The position numbers and the translations under genes are program-made. Source: Dasypus novemcinctus (Eukaryota; Chordata; Mammalia; Cingulata; Dasypodidae). Taken from it: 64,000 bases of DNA. The stretch spans positions 114,492,599 to 114,556,598 of the forward strand of contig NC_080678.1 of NCBI RefSeq assembly GCF_030445035.2, written 5' to 3'. The notes beneath the pieces are model-generated. The model was not told the origin of the DNA. It saw nothing but the letters and a program-made list of their open reading frames with translations, and did no database searches. The first letter of the stretch is position 1; the number at the start of each line of letters is the position of its first letter. Positions 11,791-24,420 of the stretch are shown one piece after another.

Positions 11791-12140
11791 GAACCCCAGG
11801 AATGTATTCTGTCACGGTTCTGGAGGGTAGATGCCTGGAACCCAGGTGCGGGCACAGTCCTGCTCCCCCTGAAGGTCTGGGGGGCAGCCTTCCTTGCTTC
11901 CTCCAGCTCCCGGCAGCCCCGGCCGCTCCTGGCTTGGGGCAGCGCAGCTCCGATCTGCGCCTCGTCTTCATGTGCTTTTCTTCTCCGTGTCTCTGTGTGT
12001 CCTTCCCTCTTCATCTCAGGACACCGGTCACTGGGTTGAAGGCCTGTCCTAACTCTATCAGAGAAGACCCTATTTCCAAATGAGGTCATGTTCTGAGGTT
12101 CCGGGTGGAGGTGAATTTTGGGGGGGCACTGTGCAGCGGG

Positions 12141-12960
12141 GCCTGGGAGGTCCTCTTGGAGGAGTCCTGTTTAGGCTGGGCCTGGAGGGATGGCTCAGGT
12201 GTCGGTGGGGGTGATGTGGGAGCAAAGGCATCCGCTGGGAAGATGTGGGCGTGAGCAGGGAGTGATGAGCGGCCCGCGGGCTGGCCCAAGGCCTGGGTGG
12301 CGGTAGGGGGCAGTGGGGGGCCCGGGCGTCCTACATCCAAGAAGACCCTAGAATACCAGCATCAAGGCAGGTTTAGTTCTGAAGCCACAGAGGACAACTC
12401 AGGGCTGCTGTGGGCTTGGCGACAGCTCATAGCTGGGTCCCTGGAGGTGGCCCTCGGTATCCTAGTGGCTTGAAGCGGGGCTACCTTGAGACACTATTAT
12501 CCACTCAGTCCTCTGCGAGTCACTGTAGAGGTGAACAGAGTGCAGAGAGGTATTACGTGCTTGCCCGTGGAGGCAAGGGGCAAAGTGGGGGTCCTAGAAG
12601 CCAGAGGCAAATTGGGAGGTGGCTGCAACAGTTGATGAGTGAGAGCTGTCCCCAGGATGGTGGCAGTAGAGAGGAAGCCGTGAGGGTGGAGGGGAGAGGA
12701 GGTGGGGCAGGCAGGCGTAGGCAGGCGATCGATCCGTCCCCTGGTGGAGTTCCTGCCAGCCGAGGTCAGCCTGCAGGTTGGCGCGCGGTCATCCTCCCAC
12801 GGCTCAGGTAAGTCAGCAGAGGTGGGGACACCCCACTTTGAAAAGCCATTTGCCTTACCCCTCGGTAAATCCTGCCAGCTCTTCTCTTGTTCTTTTGAGC
12901 CCCAATCTGCCCCTTGTCCTCAAGATCACCATGCAAAAACTAGTCTCTTGTTCTCCAATC
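12141..12960. other. Intronic sequence, no feature recognised
   Basis: GC-rich unique-looking sequence. Nothing coding, and no repeat, was recognised. Confidence 0.5.
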
Positions 12961-13366
12961 TTTTTTTTAAAAAAAATTATTTATTTCTCTCTCCCCACCC
13001 TCCCCCTGCCCACCCTTGTTGTCTGCTCTCTGTGTCCATTCACTGTATGCTCTTCTGTGTCTGCTTGCATTCTCTGTGTCACCAGGAATCCGTGCCTTGT
13101 TTTGTTGTGTCACCTTGCTGCATCAGCTCTCCGTGTGTGCGGCGCCACTCCTGGGCAGGCTGTGCTTTTTTCGTGTAGGGCAGCTCTCCTTGTGGGGTGC
13201 ACTCCTTATGCAGGGGGCACCCCTGCATGGCAGGGCCATCCTTGCATGCATCAGCACTGCATGTGGGCCAGCTCACCACACAGGCCAGGAGGCCCTGGGT
13301 TTGAATCCTGGACCTCCCAGGTGGTGGGCAGACACTCTTATCAGTTGAGCCACATCTGCTTACCTC
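12961..13366 (-). repeat. DAS-III-type long SINE
   Basis: In reverse this is a full long armadillo SINE. It has a tRNA-like head near 13366, the body ggccagctca, cctgcatggcaggg and gcctgcccaggagtgg, then the end with cacagag and gagcagacaac, and an A-rich tail at about 12961. Flanking aatctttt copies are consistent with a target duplication. Confidence 0.9.
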
Positions 13367-15884
13367 CCTCTAATCTTTTAGTTTTCTTCCTCTTGTAACT
13401 CTTGGTACTTCCTACCTTCCAAATTGGTTGTGGCTCTAGTGCTGTTGTGGTCCAGGAGCGGTTGTAACAGCCGGCGTACGTGGGATCGACTTGCAGTGCA
13501 TCTCAGCAGGTGCTGGTGGCTTTGAGGTCTTCCTTCACTTTGCAAGAAGGTCACCATCTCTGGCCCCCAGCCCCTACCCAGTCGAGCCCACTGAACCATG
13601 TCCCCACACATTGCCAAATGCCTCCTAGGGGTGCTACCTCCCCTCCCCCAAAACCCGCTCAGGTTCCTCAGGTCCTGGACTCCTGTGACAGCCACAGTTC
13701 CCACATGGAGAGGCCGGGCAGAGATGGAGGGACCTGCCCAGCCCCCACCCAGCTGTCCAGAGGCCAGATCCCGTGGTGACCCCCACAGTGTCCCCCACAG
13801 CACCCCGTCCCGCCTGGCTGGTGACTGCTGGAACGTGGTGACTTGATCCCACCTTGCTAATTGTGGGGTCACAGTGAGCCCTTGCCACCACCCATCCATC
13901 AGGACCACGGTCCCTGACTGGACTCACTGGGGAAGCCACTGTTCTGGGCACTCACGGGAAACAAGTGGCCTTCGTGCTGAGTCGGAGCGTGGGGTGCGCC
14001 GTCCCCAGGCGGGACACAGCCAGGATCCACAGGGCGGCCGGAGCCCGGCCAGCCGGTTCTGCACTGCGAGCCCCAGAACGGACCCTGTTTTTCTTGAAGA
14101 CGTGGGAGGGAGCACAGAGCTGCAGGGAAGGTTCCTGGTGATTTTACAGTGACTGGAATCAAGAGACTTAATTGATACTTGGGCTGGACCTGGGCCTGGG
14201 AGGGCAGCCCTGGGCAGGAGTCTTCACGGCCAGTTCTTCATCTTGACCCTTGAAATGCAAACAGAGGGCACCATCGTCTCAAAGGCAGCGGAGGCTTTTG
14301 GAGACTGGGATGTTTCAGTTTAAGTTACTCTTTTTCAGTTAAATTGAGGGATCACTCCTTAACTGCCCCCACCCCTAGCAGCCCCAAACCCACTCCCAAA
14401 ACACGTGACGTGTTGCACACACCATCCACCTCAAAGGAGCTCCATAATCGACGTGGTTTGATTAGGTTTAATGCGTAAAGCTAGAGAGGAGTATGTATTA
14501 TAACAGGGGTTGGGACAGTCTCTCAGAGGCCTTTGCCTCGGATTTCCATTTGCTCGACGTGCGGTGACTGTGTTAAGGCAGATTTGGGCACGTACCTGTC
14601 TATCTTTTGAGACCATTTTAAGAGGCTTAAATGGATGACCTTAGAATGAAAAAGTGGCTGACCCTTAAAAGTGGTTCCAGAAGAATCAATGGCATTACCA
14701 AAAACGGTCCAAAAGCTCTGCCTGATGAAATAGTGATACTGTTTTTAGCCGCCATCATCTCTAACCCTATTCCTGTAGATTGCCTATCGGACTTCTGGTC
14801 ATCAGTGTCTTATTGCCCTTCCTCTCACCTTGAAACAACTTTTATTTTTTTTTGCACTCACTTTGCCATCATTTCCCTCTCCCAGACCTCTCAGGTCCCG
14901 TGGAGGGAAGTCTCTCTACTACAGATGGGACTGGCCGGTGGGGCGCTGGGAGAGGAGGGCGCTGCTGACCCTCGCCCGGGAGCAGCCGAGCTGGCAGACT
15001 CCTACTACATTTTCCTGCCTGAAACCCATTTGGATCTCCCTGCGCTTCGTGTTTGCTTTGCTCTCCGGTGCCCACCTCACCCTCCTCTCTCCTCTTTGAT
15101 GCTGTCACTGAAGACTGAGAAGCTTGGAAAATGCAAGAACAGTTCATAGACTCAGAATGTTTGCCCCAGAGGAAAACTTGCATGTTTGCACAAAGCCACG
15201 CCTGATGGTTTCCATTTAAGTGAGGAAGCAGGCCGCCGGCAGGCTGTGGGAAGTAGGAAAGTTGGGGCTCTGTCGGGCTGGACGCCGATGGTCTGTCTAC
15301 CACCAGATCTGGATTTTTCAGATGAAAGTGGCCGGCCAGCCATGGGTGGCTGCCTCCACTGCTGCTGCTGTTTCAAGCGCTTTGGAGCCTGCCAGTCTGC
15401 CCCTCAGGTCTCCTCTTTGCTTTTCTGAAATGTCCTTGTAAAAATAGATATTTTCTGGAGATGGCTTGGCTGGGCTCACTGGCTGTGTCAGTCTTTCTTC
15501 TGCCCCATGAGCTCCTTATCTCATCTTTGCTGATGGTACACTGGCAAAGGCTGCCTGTATTTTTTTTCCCTGTTTTCTTCTGAAGATTCTTTTAAAAGAT
15601 ATCCCTTTTAATCATTTACTTGCCTATGGGAAGGAGATTCTATAGAATCCCATAATCTTGTTAACTTTTTCTTAAATTTTTATTGCCAGAGCAATGCAAT
15701 GTTCATTTAAAAAAGAGAAGACAGAAAAATATTCCAGAAATATACATGGTAGAAAGCCTGGGGTTCCTTCAGTTATTTGCCGGGGGTTCCAGAATGGGGA
15801 AGGCAGAGCAGTCTACGTGCTGTGGGCAGGAGGTGCCATTGAGGATGGCGGGGAGGAGGCGTTAGGCCTTAGTGGCATTTAAGG
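13367..15884. other. Intronic sequence, no repeat recognised; candidate conserved block
   Basis: No gene or repeat was recognised. The part 14300-14830 is AT-balanced, free of recognisable repeats and differs in texture from its GC-rich neighbours, so it is a candidate for a conserved non-coding element. I cannot test conservation. Confidence 0.45.
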
Positions 15885-15887
15885 GTG

Positions 15888-16030
15888 CTGGGCTCTGGAG
15901 GTGGATACATCTTGTTTCAAGTCTACCTGAAGGTCTCTGAACCTCAGGCTTGTGTCTGTAAAATGGGTACTCTGAATATTTCCTGTGCTGGAGTGCTGGG
16001 AGTTTTAAGTAAGTTAATGATTTTCATGGC
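15888..16030 (+). repeat. MIR fragment
   Basis: The MIR 3' half pattern is seen: ctgaacctcaggcttgtgtc, gtaaaatgggtactc, and a diverged tail toward tttaagtaag. Confidence 0.55.
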
Positions 16031-16199
16031 TAGAGTCTCCTGCTCTCACTGTGGGCAAAGTCTGGATTGGTTTTCATCGGATACAGGGCCCGAGTTGTGG
16101 CATGGGTGGCCTCTGAGGGTGGTCTTGGGGGACCCAGGGGCAGTGTAGGGTTTTAGGAGGCTCTGAGGTCATGGGTAGCTGTGGGGCATGTGCAGCCAG

Positions 16200-16350
16200 G
16201 ACGGGGACTCCCAAACTGGGTGTCCCATCAGCATCGCCTGGAGAGCACCTTCAGAAGCCGGATTCCCAGGCTGCACTCCTGGATGTGCTGATTCTTGGAT
16301 GTAGGAAAGGGCCCCGGACTTGGCATTTTCAAAGAGCAGTTGGATGATTC
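16200..16350 (+). repeat. MER5-like hAT fragment
   Basis: The segment cccatcagcatcgcctggag followed by gattcccaggctgc and gattctgatgagg matches the pattern of MER5A non-autonomous DNA transposons. Confidence 0.5.
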
Positions 16351-16690
16351 TGATGAGGGGCCAGGTTTGGGGGCTGATGGCCAGAAGCCAAACTGACCGA
16401 CTGTCCCTCCCCCTCGAGTCCCACAGCAGGCAGAGAAAGCTTAGTGAGGACGCCCTCAGGCTGCTTTGGGCCATGCTGCACAGCTGCTTTAACTGCAGGT
16501 GCTGGTGTCTTCTGCCTTCAGCCCCTTCCGGCAGAATTGTAGGTTGGCTTGTGGACTGGGAGTTCTTGGTGCTGTCACCACCTTTGCTGTGTGACCTAGC
16601 TTAAGTTGTCCTCCTCTGGACATCTGTGAAATGTCAGGGATATGGACCTCCTTAAGCTCTTAGGAGGCTGAAGTTTAAAAGAAAGCCTGG

Positions 16691-17092
16691 GGAGGCAGAC
16701 TTGGCCCAGTGGATGGGGCATCTGCCTACCACATGGGAGGTCTGGCCTCCTTGACCCATGTGGAGCTGGCCCATGTGCAGTGCTGATGCACACAAGGAGT
16801 GCCCTGCCATGGAGGGGTGTCCCCCACATAGGGGAGCCCCATGCGCAGGGAGTGCACCCCATAGGGAGAGCCGCCCAGCGCGACAGAAAGTGCAGCCTGC
16901 CCAGGAATGGCGCCACACACAACGGAGAGCTGACTCAGCAAGATGATGCAACAAAAAGAGACAGATTCCCCGTGCTGCTGATAAGGATAGAAGCAGTCAC
17001 AGAAGAGCACACAGTGAATGGACACAGAGAGCAGACAACTGGGGATGGGAGTGGCAGGGAGAAATGAATAAAAAATAAGTCTTTAAAAAAAA
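16691..17092 (+). repeat. DAS-III-type long SINE with exact target duplication
   Basis: A complete copy runs from the head ggaggcagacttggcccagt through cccatgtggagctggcccat and gcccaggaatggcgccacac to an A-rich tail. The 14-bp flank aaaagaaagcctgg is identical at 16677-16690 and 17093-17106, which defines the insertion cleanly. Confidence 0.95.
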
Positions 17093-17106
17093 AAAAGAAA
17101 GCCTGG

Positions 17107-19580
17107 ATCCAAACTTCCTCTGCACTCCTTACTGAGCTGGTGCAGTAGCTAGAGAGAGCAAGCACAGTGATCCAGCAGTGAGGCAGGCAGGGCATCTGCA
17201 CTCGGTATAGTGGGGGGGTGGGGAAAAAGGAAGCTCACATCTTTGGGGTTGGTGCATTTTGCTGTCATTTGGTGTACTCCTTGGTTTTGGGGGGATAAGA
17301 AATTTTGGTTTATGCCCTATGCACAAAATAGTGAAATATTTTCTCTTTTTACTCAAATCAACGTTTTCTCTTGAGGGAGGCCAGTGTGAAGGATAACCCA
17401 CATCCTTTTGTACATGTGAAACACTTCTCTGATCTCCTCCCCCATTTCCTGTGGTTGACTTGTGGCAATTGAGAGACTGCAGTGCGTGCCCAGATTTTGC
17501 CTTGGGGAGGGGCTCCTCTCTGCAGCTCAGACAAGAGTGATCGTGGGTCTGTTTTCTGAGCATTGGAGTGAATATAAAATTGCAGTCAAGTTGAAGGTAA
17601 ATGTGAGTGCTTGGACTCATGGAAATGTAGCTGTGAAACCGGAACACGACAGAGAGCTTTGTTCCTAGATTGGACCGAGGAGAATACTCGTGGTGGTTCA
17701 TCTTTCTTTGGTGCGGGGAGGACCCGGCCGGCAGGTTACCCGCATGAACACTGCCTCATTGAGTGGGCTGGTGCCGTGGGTCTGCAGGCCAGAGTCTGCT
17801 CTAGGAACTCCTCAGCCCTGCTTTTGGTGTACATTTCATATGGAAGTGGGTTTCTGCATGTGCGTGTGTGCAGCTGTCCTTTTTGGAAAACGTGACAGAT
17901 GCCTGTGGTTTCGGGAGCGGACCCTCTCTAGTATCCTAAGGCTCCTCTTGGGTTGGAAAGCCATCTGCCTTAGGCCTCCCGGAAAGACCCAGGGGCCTTA
18001 AAGAAAGACTAGATGGAGGAGGAGAATGGTCCTTTCAGTTTTCCCTGGAGGCTCTTCCAATCCCAGTCACTTCAAGAATGTTAGAGAAGCAGATTGGGTT
18101 TTGGAGTTTAATGCACGTCAGCAGTTGGTATTAGTAAGCCTGCTAAGAAGTAAGCCCCGTGAAGTGGAGCTCTGGGAGGCACACCTGCTCTTCGAACCCC
18201 TGCGGTGGGCCCACGAGCTTCCTCTTCTGGCCCAGAGCAGACCTCAGGAATGAATCCATCCACCGGGGGCCCCGTCCCCGCAGGGCCTCAGTGTGGCCTC
18301 CTGCTCTGTATTTACTGCTGCTGCCTGGCCCCCAAACGACCAAATCAAAGACTTGGTTTCCTTTCCTTTCACATCCTCCATCCACATTCCCCATGGCAGG
18401 CCAGCGCCTCCTTCCCCCTTGTGGAACACCACTCCTGCCTCCCTGAGTGTCCAATTTGTGTCTCCTTTGTGTCTTTTCCAGAAAGGCTTCTTGCTTCTCC
18501 TGTCCTCATAGGTGATATTTCCCAGGTTCTGCCCTGTGTATGCCTAGAACCGCACTTCTCTCACAACTGTTTCCTAAGTCCTGGAGCAGGCCCTTCCCTC
18601 CCTCCCCCTCCTCCATTCCTCTCCTCCCCTCCCACTTCTCCCCTCCACTCTCTTTATCCAAGGACTTCACGTGGTCAGGCCGTGGCTCTGGGCTTGCCAC
18701 TCACCCTGCAGGCTCCCTGGGATGACCCCCAAATAGGCTGTGCTGGCTGGGGACGCCCTCCCCGGCCCAGCCTCCAGTTCCTGCATCGGCTGACCGCCCT
18801 CGTGGAGGCGTTCTTCAGTGCCTGCCACCTGGTGTGTCTCACACTCTCTCCTCTCACCTAGGTAGCTCTTCCCTTTTGGGTGCCCTGCCCCTATGAAGTG
18901 GACGCCCCAACCAGAAACCCCAGCACCCTCCTGTACTCCCCACCCAGTGTCTCCGTGACTTCACTCCCCCACCTCTGCACAATCTCTTGTGCCTTCCCTC
19001 CTCAACTCCCCCGAGACTGGGGATTCAGGGGAGCTCTTGCCAGAACATCCCAACTGTTCCCCTGTTCCTGTGGAAGCAGAGAGCAGTCTTTTCAGCTCCT
19101 GGCTGCTGGAGGTCACCCCTGCTGGCTCCGTCCTGTGCTCAAAAGCCTCTGGCATTCTTGAATTCCAAGACTGAGGAGCTGGGGCACTGGCCTGTAGGAA
19201 GCAAATTCACTGTAGGATATTGCAAAACTGGGTGGGGCTTGAGGTACCCTCAGGGCTCAAGGATTTGGAATGAGCAGTAGGTAACAGAGAGAGAGGATGT
19301 AAAACTCTTGTTTTTGTATTTATTTTCCTTCTTGTTTGTGTGTGTGTTTTAAATATGAGTAGAGGAAATGAGGAGTAGCTTCTGGAAGCAAATTGGCTAA
19401 TGGTGAAAGTAGAGGAGCAAAGGGACTGGAAAAGGCACACAGTGCCCTCTGGGAGAGGGTGATACTCGGGACACCTGCACATGTTAGCTGTAACATTCGT
19501 CAGGAGTTCCTTTCCAGTCACAAAGCACTGTGGCATCTGTTATCACATTTCCTGGGCACAACCCCCCTGAAATGCAGATA
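17107..19580. other. Intronic sequence, no feature recognised
   Basis: No gene or recognised repeat. Long overlapping open frames at 18.1-18.9 kb on both strands fall in GC-rich DNA and match no family I know. Confidence 0.5.
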
Positions 19581-19590
19581 AAGACTGTTT

Positions 19591-19740
19591 AAATCCAATG
19601 GATGTGTCATGATGATGGGAGGGAGTGTTGCTGGGGGGGTGAGAGGTGGGGTGGGGGGGTGGGGTTGAATGGGACCTCACATGTATATTTTTAATGTAAT
19701 ATTATTACAAAGTCAATAAAATAAAAATTAAAAAAAAAAA
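19591..19740 (+). repeat. Xenarthran-type L1 3' end, sense strand, with target duplication
   Basis: It carries the G-rich 3' UTR tract (ggggtgggggggtggggttg) and ends tttttaatgtaatattatta followed by an A-run. It is flanked by aagactgttt at 19581-19590 and 19741-19750. It interrupts a MIR that resumes at 19751. Confidence 0.85.
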
Positions 19741-19750
19741 AAGACTGTTT

Positions 19751-19860
19751 AGCCTCCGTGGAGAGATGAGGAAACTGACGCTCATGTCCGTGGTCCCCGG
19801 ATTGGTAGGTGGCTAAGCCAGGGAGAGCCCAGGTGCATCTGTCCCCTGGCCTGTCCTGTC
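19751..19860 (-). repeat. MIR fragment
   Basis: The reversed MIR core gagatgaggaaactgacgct is clear, followed by a diverged remainder. It was split from its left part by the L1 insertion. Confidence 0.55.
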
Positions 19861-20384
19861 ACCACTGTACAGTTACTTTGTGCCTCTCCCACCTGGGGCA
19901 GGGGTCCTGAAATGTTCAAATTCAGCAGGAATACTGTGGTAGGGGAGGGATTTGCCATGCCTTGCTGCTCCTGGGGGCCCAGGCTTGGAGGACTTTTCAA
20001 GGTGCCCCACAAAGTCTACGAGGAAGGTGGCAAGGAACCGAGCAGCCCATCGCTGGCGTTGCCGGTATTGGGATAAGAAGGGTTGCTGATGAAGACACGA
20101 CCTTTCCTTTGTATCTCCCCCTCCTCCACCTTTGTGGACTGAAATCACCCATGAGTGACCTTTTGGCACCTCCTTGAATGAACCCTGACCTTTGACTGCA
20201 CCTGGTGTGTCATGTCCTGCCCCCACCTTCCAGCTCAGGCCTTGGGACTTGAGCTGTTCCCAGGGTCTCCATTCCCTCCAGCTGCTCCCTGGCTTCCCCT
20301 GATCTGAGATGAATGGAAAGTGACCACTTGGAGGGGTGGTGTGGCATTAAGGAGACAGTGGGGAGAGTCACCTTTTGCAGTTTT

Positions 20385-21745
20385 TAAAATAAAATGTATT
20401 TAAGTATATCATTTATATATGAACACACATAAACCATAAATGCACAGTAGCATTTGTGAATTGACAAAACAAACATGCATGTCCTCATACAAGGCTCCTT
20501 TGCATCTCCTCACCCCCAGCACTTTGCATTGCTGTGAAACATTCGTTATAGACTGTGAAAGAGCATCGTCAAAATATTACTGCTAATATAGCCCCTATCT
20601 TACACTTGGTATATTTTCCCTCCATCCTAATCAATTATCAACACCCTGTATTAATATTATATTTGTTAATCATTCAGGAGAAAATGTTCTCATATTTGTC
20701 CTGTTAATCAAGGTCTGTCATCTACCACAGAATTCACTGTGTGATACAGTCCCATACTCTGTACAGTCCATTCAAAGTGCACACTCAGTGGCTCTCGTTT
20801 TCATCAGAACTGTGCTGTCATCACTTCAGTCAATTTTAGAACATTTTCATTACTCCAAAAGGAAAAATCTCATAGCCTCTTATCTCCCCCTATTGTGTCC
20901 CTTAGTATTGAAATATCTTGCCGTTGCTGCAAAATATTATAATATTACTGTTAACTATTGTCCACAAATTACATTAGTTGTAATTTTCCAGCATTTCACC
21001 ATATTCTTAGCACTATATAAAAGAAGAGCATTTTTATATTTATGCTGTCAAACACAATCTTCATCTACCACTGAAATCACTGTTATACATGCCCTGGATT
21101 ACTGTCTGGTTTCTATTCAATTGGCATTTACTTCCACATAGTACCCCTTTCAGCCCCAATCACATTTATAAATCAGCCGTGGTAGTTAAACTCTCTGTTA
21201 AGTGTTGCCATCAATTCTGTTCATTTTAATAATGCTGCATACATTAAGCATCAGCTCCCATTCTAAACCCATCTTCTGTTTCCTATAACCCATACTCTAG
21301 AGTTCACCTCTATGAGTTTACTCATTGTATTTAGTTCATGTTAGTGAGACCATGCAATATTGGTCCTTTTGTGTCTGGCTTATTTCACTCAACTTAACAT
21401 CCTCTAGGTTCATGCATGTTGCCATATGCATCCCAACTTTGTTTCTTCCTACAGCTGAATAGTATTCCATTGTATGTATATACACATTTTGTTTATTCAT
21501 TCACTGCTTGATGGACACTCAGTTTGTTTCCATATTTAAACAATTGTGAATAATGCTGCTCTGAACATAGGTGTACAAATGTCAGTTTGTGTCCTTGCTT
21601 TCAGTTCTTCTGAATATCCTCCTAGTAACAAGATTGCTGGATCATATGGCAGCTCTATATTCACCTTCTTGAGGTACCACCAAACCGTCTTCCACAGAGG
21701 CCTCTTGCACTTCTTTTGCCTTCTAGTCCAGGCACTGGTGTCATG
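20385..21745 (-). repeat. L1 LINE 3' part, antisense
   Basis: It starts with the reverse of an A-rich tail and a 3' UTR. From about 21290 it reads the reverse of the ORF2 C-terminal part (tattccattgtatgtatata, gtgaataatgctgctctgaa, attgctggatcatatgg). Confidence 0.8.
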
Positions 21746-22194
21746 AACAGGTTCTCAAAACCCCATTGGCCCATTCCATTGCCTGCTGCCTTCTAACCCA
21801 GAGATATTTTTCTAGCTTGTTTCAGAGATTGGACTGGTCTTTCCTGGGTGGCCCTGGAGAAGTTGATGGTGGGATGAGTGACAGGGTCAAGCAGTGGGGA
21901 CCAAAGCCAGGACCAGAGGAGAAGGCTTGCAGCTGAGGATGTGCAGCAGGGAGTCAGAAACCCATTTCTCCTGCTTCTTCCTTCCTTCCCACTGTTGGAA
22001 AGGATAACCTTGGCTGCAGAGTTGAAAGATGGCCCCCAGGCCACTTCCTGGCAACACCCCCCTTGTCAGTGATCCAGCAGTTGGTAGCTCTCAGGTGCTC
22101 TCCTGAGTGTCCTCATGGAGCAGGGGGATGGCTGCTCTCGTCCTGTGCTGTCCACTGGGGCAGGGGACTGGTGAGTTAGGATAGGGTCAGTGGA
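21746..22194. other. Intronic sequence, no feature recognised
   Basis: Nothing coding or repetitive was recognised. Confidence 0.45.
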
Positions 22195-22390
22195 TGGGTC
22201 ATGTTTGAATCTGGACTCACTTACTAGCTTTGTGGCCATGGGGCAAGTTGTTTATTCCCCCTGAGCCTACATTTCACCATCTAGAAGATGAGCTGATAAT
22301 AGTATGTGTCTGGTAAGATTCACTGAAATTATCCATATAAATAGTGCCTTTTCTGCAATAAGTACTCAGTGTTAGCAGCTACTAGGAGTT
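22195..22390 (+). repeat. MIR element
   Basis: A long MIR match runs from gtttgaatctggactcactt and gtggccatggggcaagttg through cctacatttcaccatctaga to aagtactcagtgttagcagc. Confidence 0.75.
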
Positions 22391-22831
22391 GGGAGTGTAA
22401 CTTCAAGCCTTGAGCCATAACATGTAAGATGCCCAGTGTACCTTGTAGGCTCTCCCTAAAGAGGTCTCTGATTCACCTCCACCAGTCTCCTTGCTATGCA
22501 AATTCAGGAGATAGGTGGAGTGCAGGTACAGTTTGGGTCAGGAGTGAGTGGCTTATCTTTCTCACCTTCACTATTAAGCAGCCTGGGCATAGCAGGTCAC
22601 TCTAAGCATCAAGAGTACATGCTGTTGTGTTCAGTGTCTTTACTTGGACTTGTGGCTTTCCTCCTACCCCACTGCCCACTCCTCCTCTGTCATCTTTGTT
22701 GGTTCCTCTTATCCCCCACCCTCAAATGTTGAGGCTTTGGTCCTTGGACCTCTCCTCTATCCTCCCTATCCTCACTCCTCCCTTAGGTGATCCCATCAAC
22801 TCTTGTTGCCTTTTTCTTTCTTTCTTTCACT

Positions 22832-23150
22832 CTTTTTTTTTCAATTAAAGCAGTTATAGTTTTACAGAAGAATCATGCACAAAGTTCCAAGTTTCCATAT
22901 AATCATGCCTGTCCCTCTCATTAATATTTTGCATGAGTGTGGTACCTTTGTTACAACTGGTAAATCAATATTATTACAATGCTACTGTTAATTATAGTCC
23001 ATGGTTTACATTAGGGTTCACTCTTTGTGCTATACAGTTCTTTTATTTATTTATTTGCTCTGTTAACATACACACAACCTAAATTCCCCATTTTAATCAC
23101 TTTCATATACTAAGCGTATTCTGACATAATTCCCAGCTTATTTCTCTGAT
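22832..23150 (-). repeat. L1 3' UTR, antisense
   Basis: A T-run at 22832 is followed by attaaagcagttatagtttt, acaaagttccaagtttccat and later tacacacaacctaaattccc. This is typical of reversed old L1 3' UTR sequence. Confidence 0.6.
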
Positions 23151-23159
23151 GCTCACCTC

Positions 23160-24420
23160 ACCCCTGAACTTCAGACTGGTCCATCCCAGGGCCTCCCTCG
23201 TGGCTCCGCTCGTGAGTCTGTAGACATCTCAGACACAGCCTGGCCACACGCTAGCGCCTTGTTTTTGCCCCTCCTGCCTGTTCTCTGACAGGTTTCCCCA
23301 TTTATTCCCCGTCCAGAATATCCCTGCCCACCAGCCACTTTGCTCCAGCTCACTCCTGCCAGCCTGGTCTGAGCGCCAGTGTCACTCCCCTGGATGGCTG
23401 CAGTTGCTCCCTAACTGGTTTCCACCTGCCTGACTTGTGGACGGTGTTCAGTGCAGTGTCTGGTGATCTTAAGGTAATGTAAGGCAGACTGTGTCTGTCT
23501 TCCACTCAGGACCTTCCCAAGGTTTCCCATCTCATTTGGGATAAAACCGAATATCCTCCCTGGGGTGGACAGGCCCTGCAGGAGCCAGCTTCTGCTGCCC
23601 CTCTCACTTCTGCACTCCACACAGATCTACCAGCCTCCTTGCTGTTTCTGGAACTCATCAAGCACAGTCTTTCCCCAGACTTTGCACTTGCTTTCCCTCT
23701 GCCTGAAAGGACATTTCTCCAGCATTCTGCATTTTCTTTTTTCCCCTTAAGATTTATTTATTTATTTCTATACCCCACCCCGCCTTCATTGTTTTGTGCT
23801 TGCGTTTGCTTTCTGTGTCCATTCGCTGTGTGTTCTTCTTTGTCTGCTTGTCTTCTCTTTAGATGGCACTGGGAACCGATCCAGGGACCTTCTGCAGTGA
23901 GAGAGAGGTGCTCAGTCTCTTGTGCCACCTCAGCTCCCTGGTCTGTGCATCTCTTATTGTCTCTTCTCTGTGTCTCTTTTTGTTGTGTCATCTTGCTGCA
24001 CCAGCCCCCCACATGGGCCAGCACTCCACTCAGGCGAGCTCACCTTCACCAGGAGGACCTGGGACTCGAACCCTGGACCTTCTGTTTGATAGACGGAACC
24101 CAATCACTTTAGCCACATCTGCTTCCTGCTCCATATTTTCCTAAGGTCTCTGCTTAAATGTGACTTTCTTAGAGCAGCTTCCCTGACCTTTGGACAAAAC
24201 AGCCACCTCTCCTCCCTACAGCAGGCACCCTGCTGCATTTTTCTCCATAGCACTTATCACCTGATACAGTTTATATTTGTTGATTGGTTTACTTGGCTGA
24301 CCACCCGCCTCCCGCCAACGTGAGCTCCATGAGGGCGGAGACTTTGTCCATCTTGTTCTTTGCTGCATCCCGAGTACCTGGAATGGTGTTCAGTGAGCAT
24401 TTGGTGCTTACTCGGGGGCA
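23160..24420 (+). repeat. L2 LINE 3' part, interrupted by a SINE
   Basis: Both sides read as L2 in the sense direction: cagcttccctgacctttgg, atagcacttatcacctgata, gtgagctccatgagggcgga and cccgagtacctggaatggtg. The SINE at 23741-24127 lies within it. Confidence 0.65.
23741..24127 (-). repeat. Dimeric tRNA-derived SINE
   Basis: In reverse it contains two tRNA-like units, each with a 'ccatcaaacagaagg' or 'ctcactgcagaagg' anticodon-arm region and a ggttcgagtcc or ggatcggttcc B-box-like motif. It ends in an A-rich tail whose complement is seen at 23741 (ttccccttaagatttattta). Confidence 0.8.

Larger units (their letters stand above)
11324..12140 (-). repeat. MLT1-like MaLR LTR, antisense, split by three SINEs
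   Basis: The plus strand begins tgtattggtttcccaggctc and, after the inserts, continues with gtcacggttctggagg, ccctatttccaaatgaggtc and gaggttccgggtgg to about 12140. This is the reverse of the classic MLT1 LTR. The inserted SINEs occupy about 11385-11790. Confidence 0.8.
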
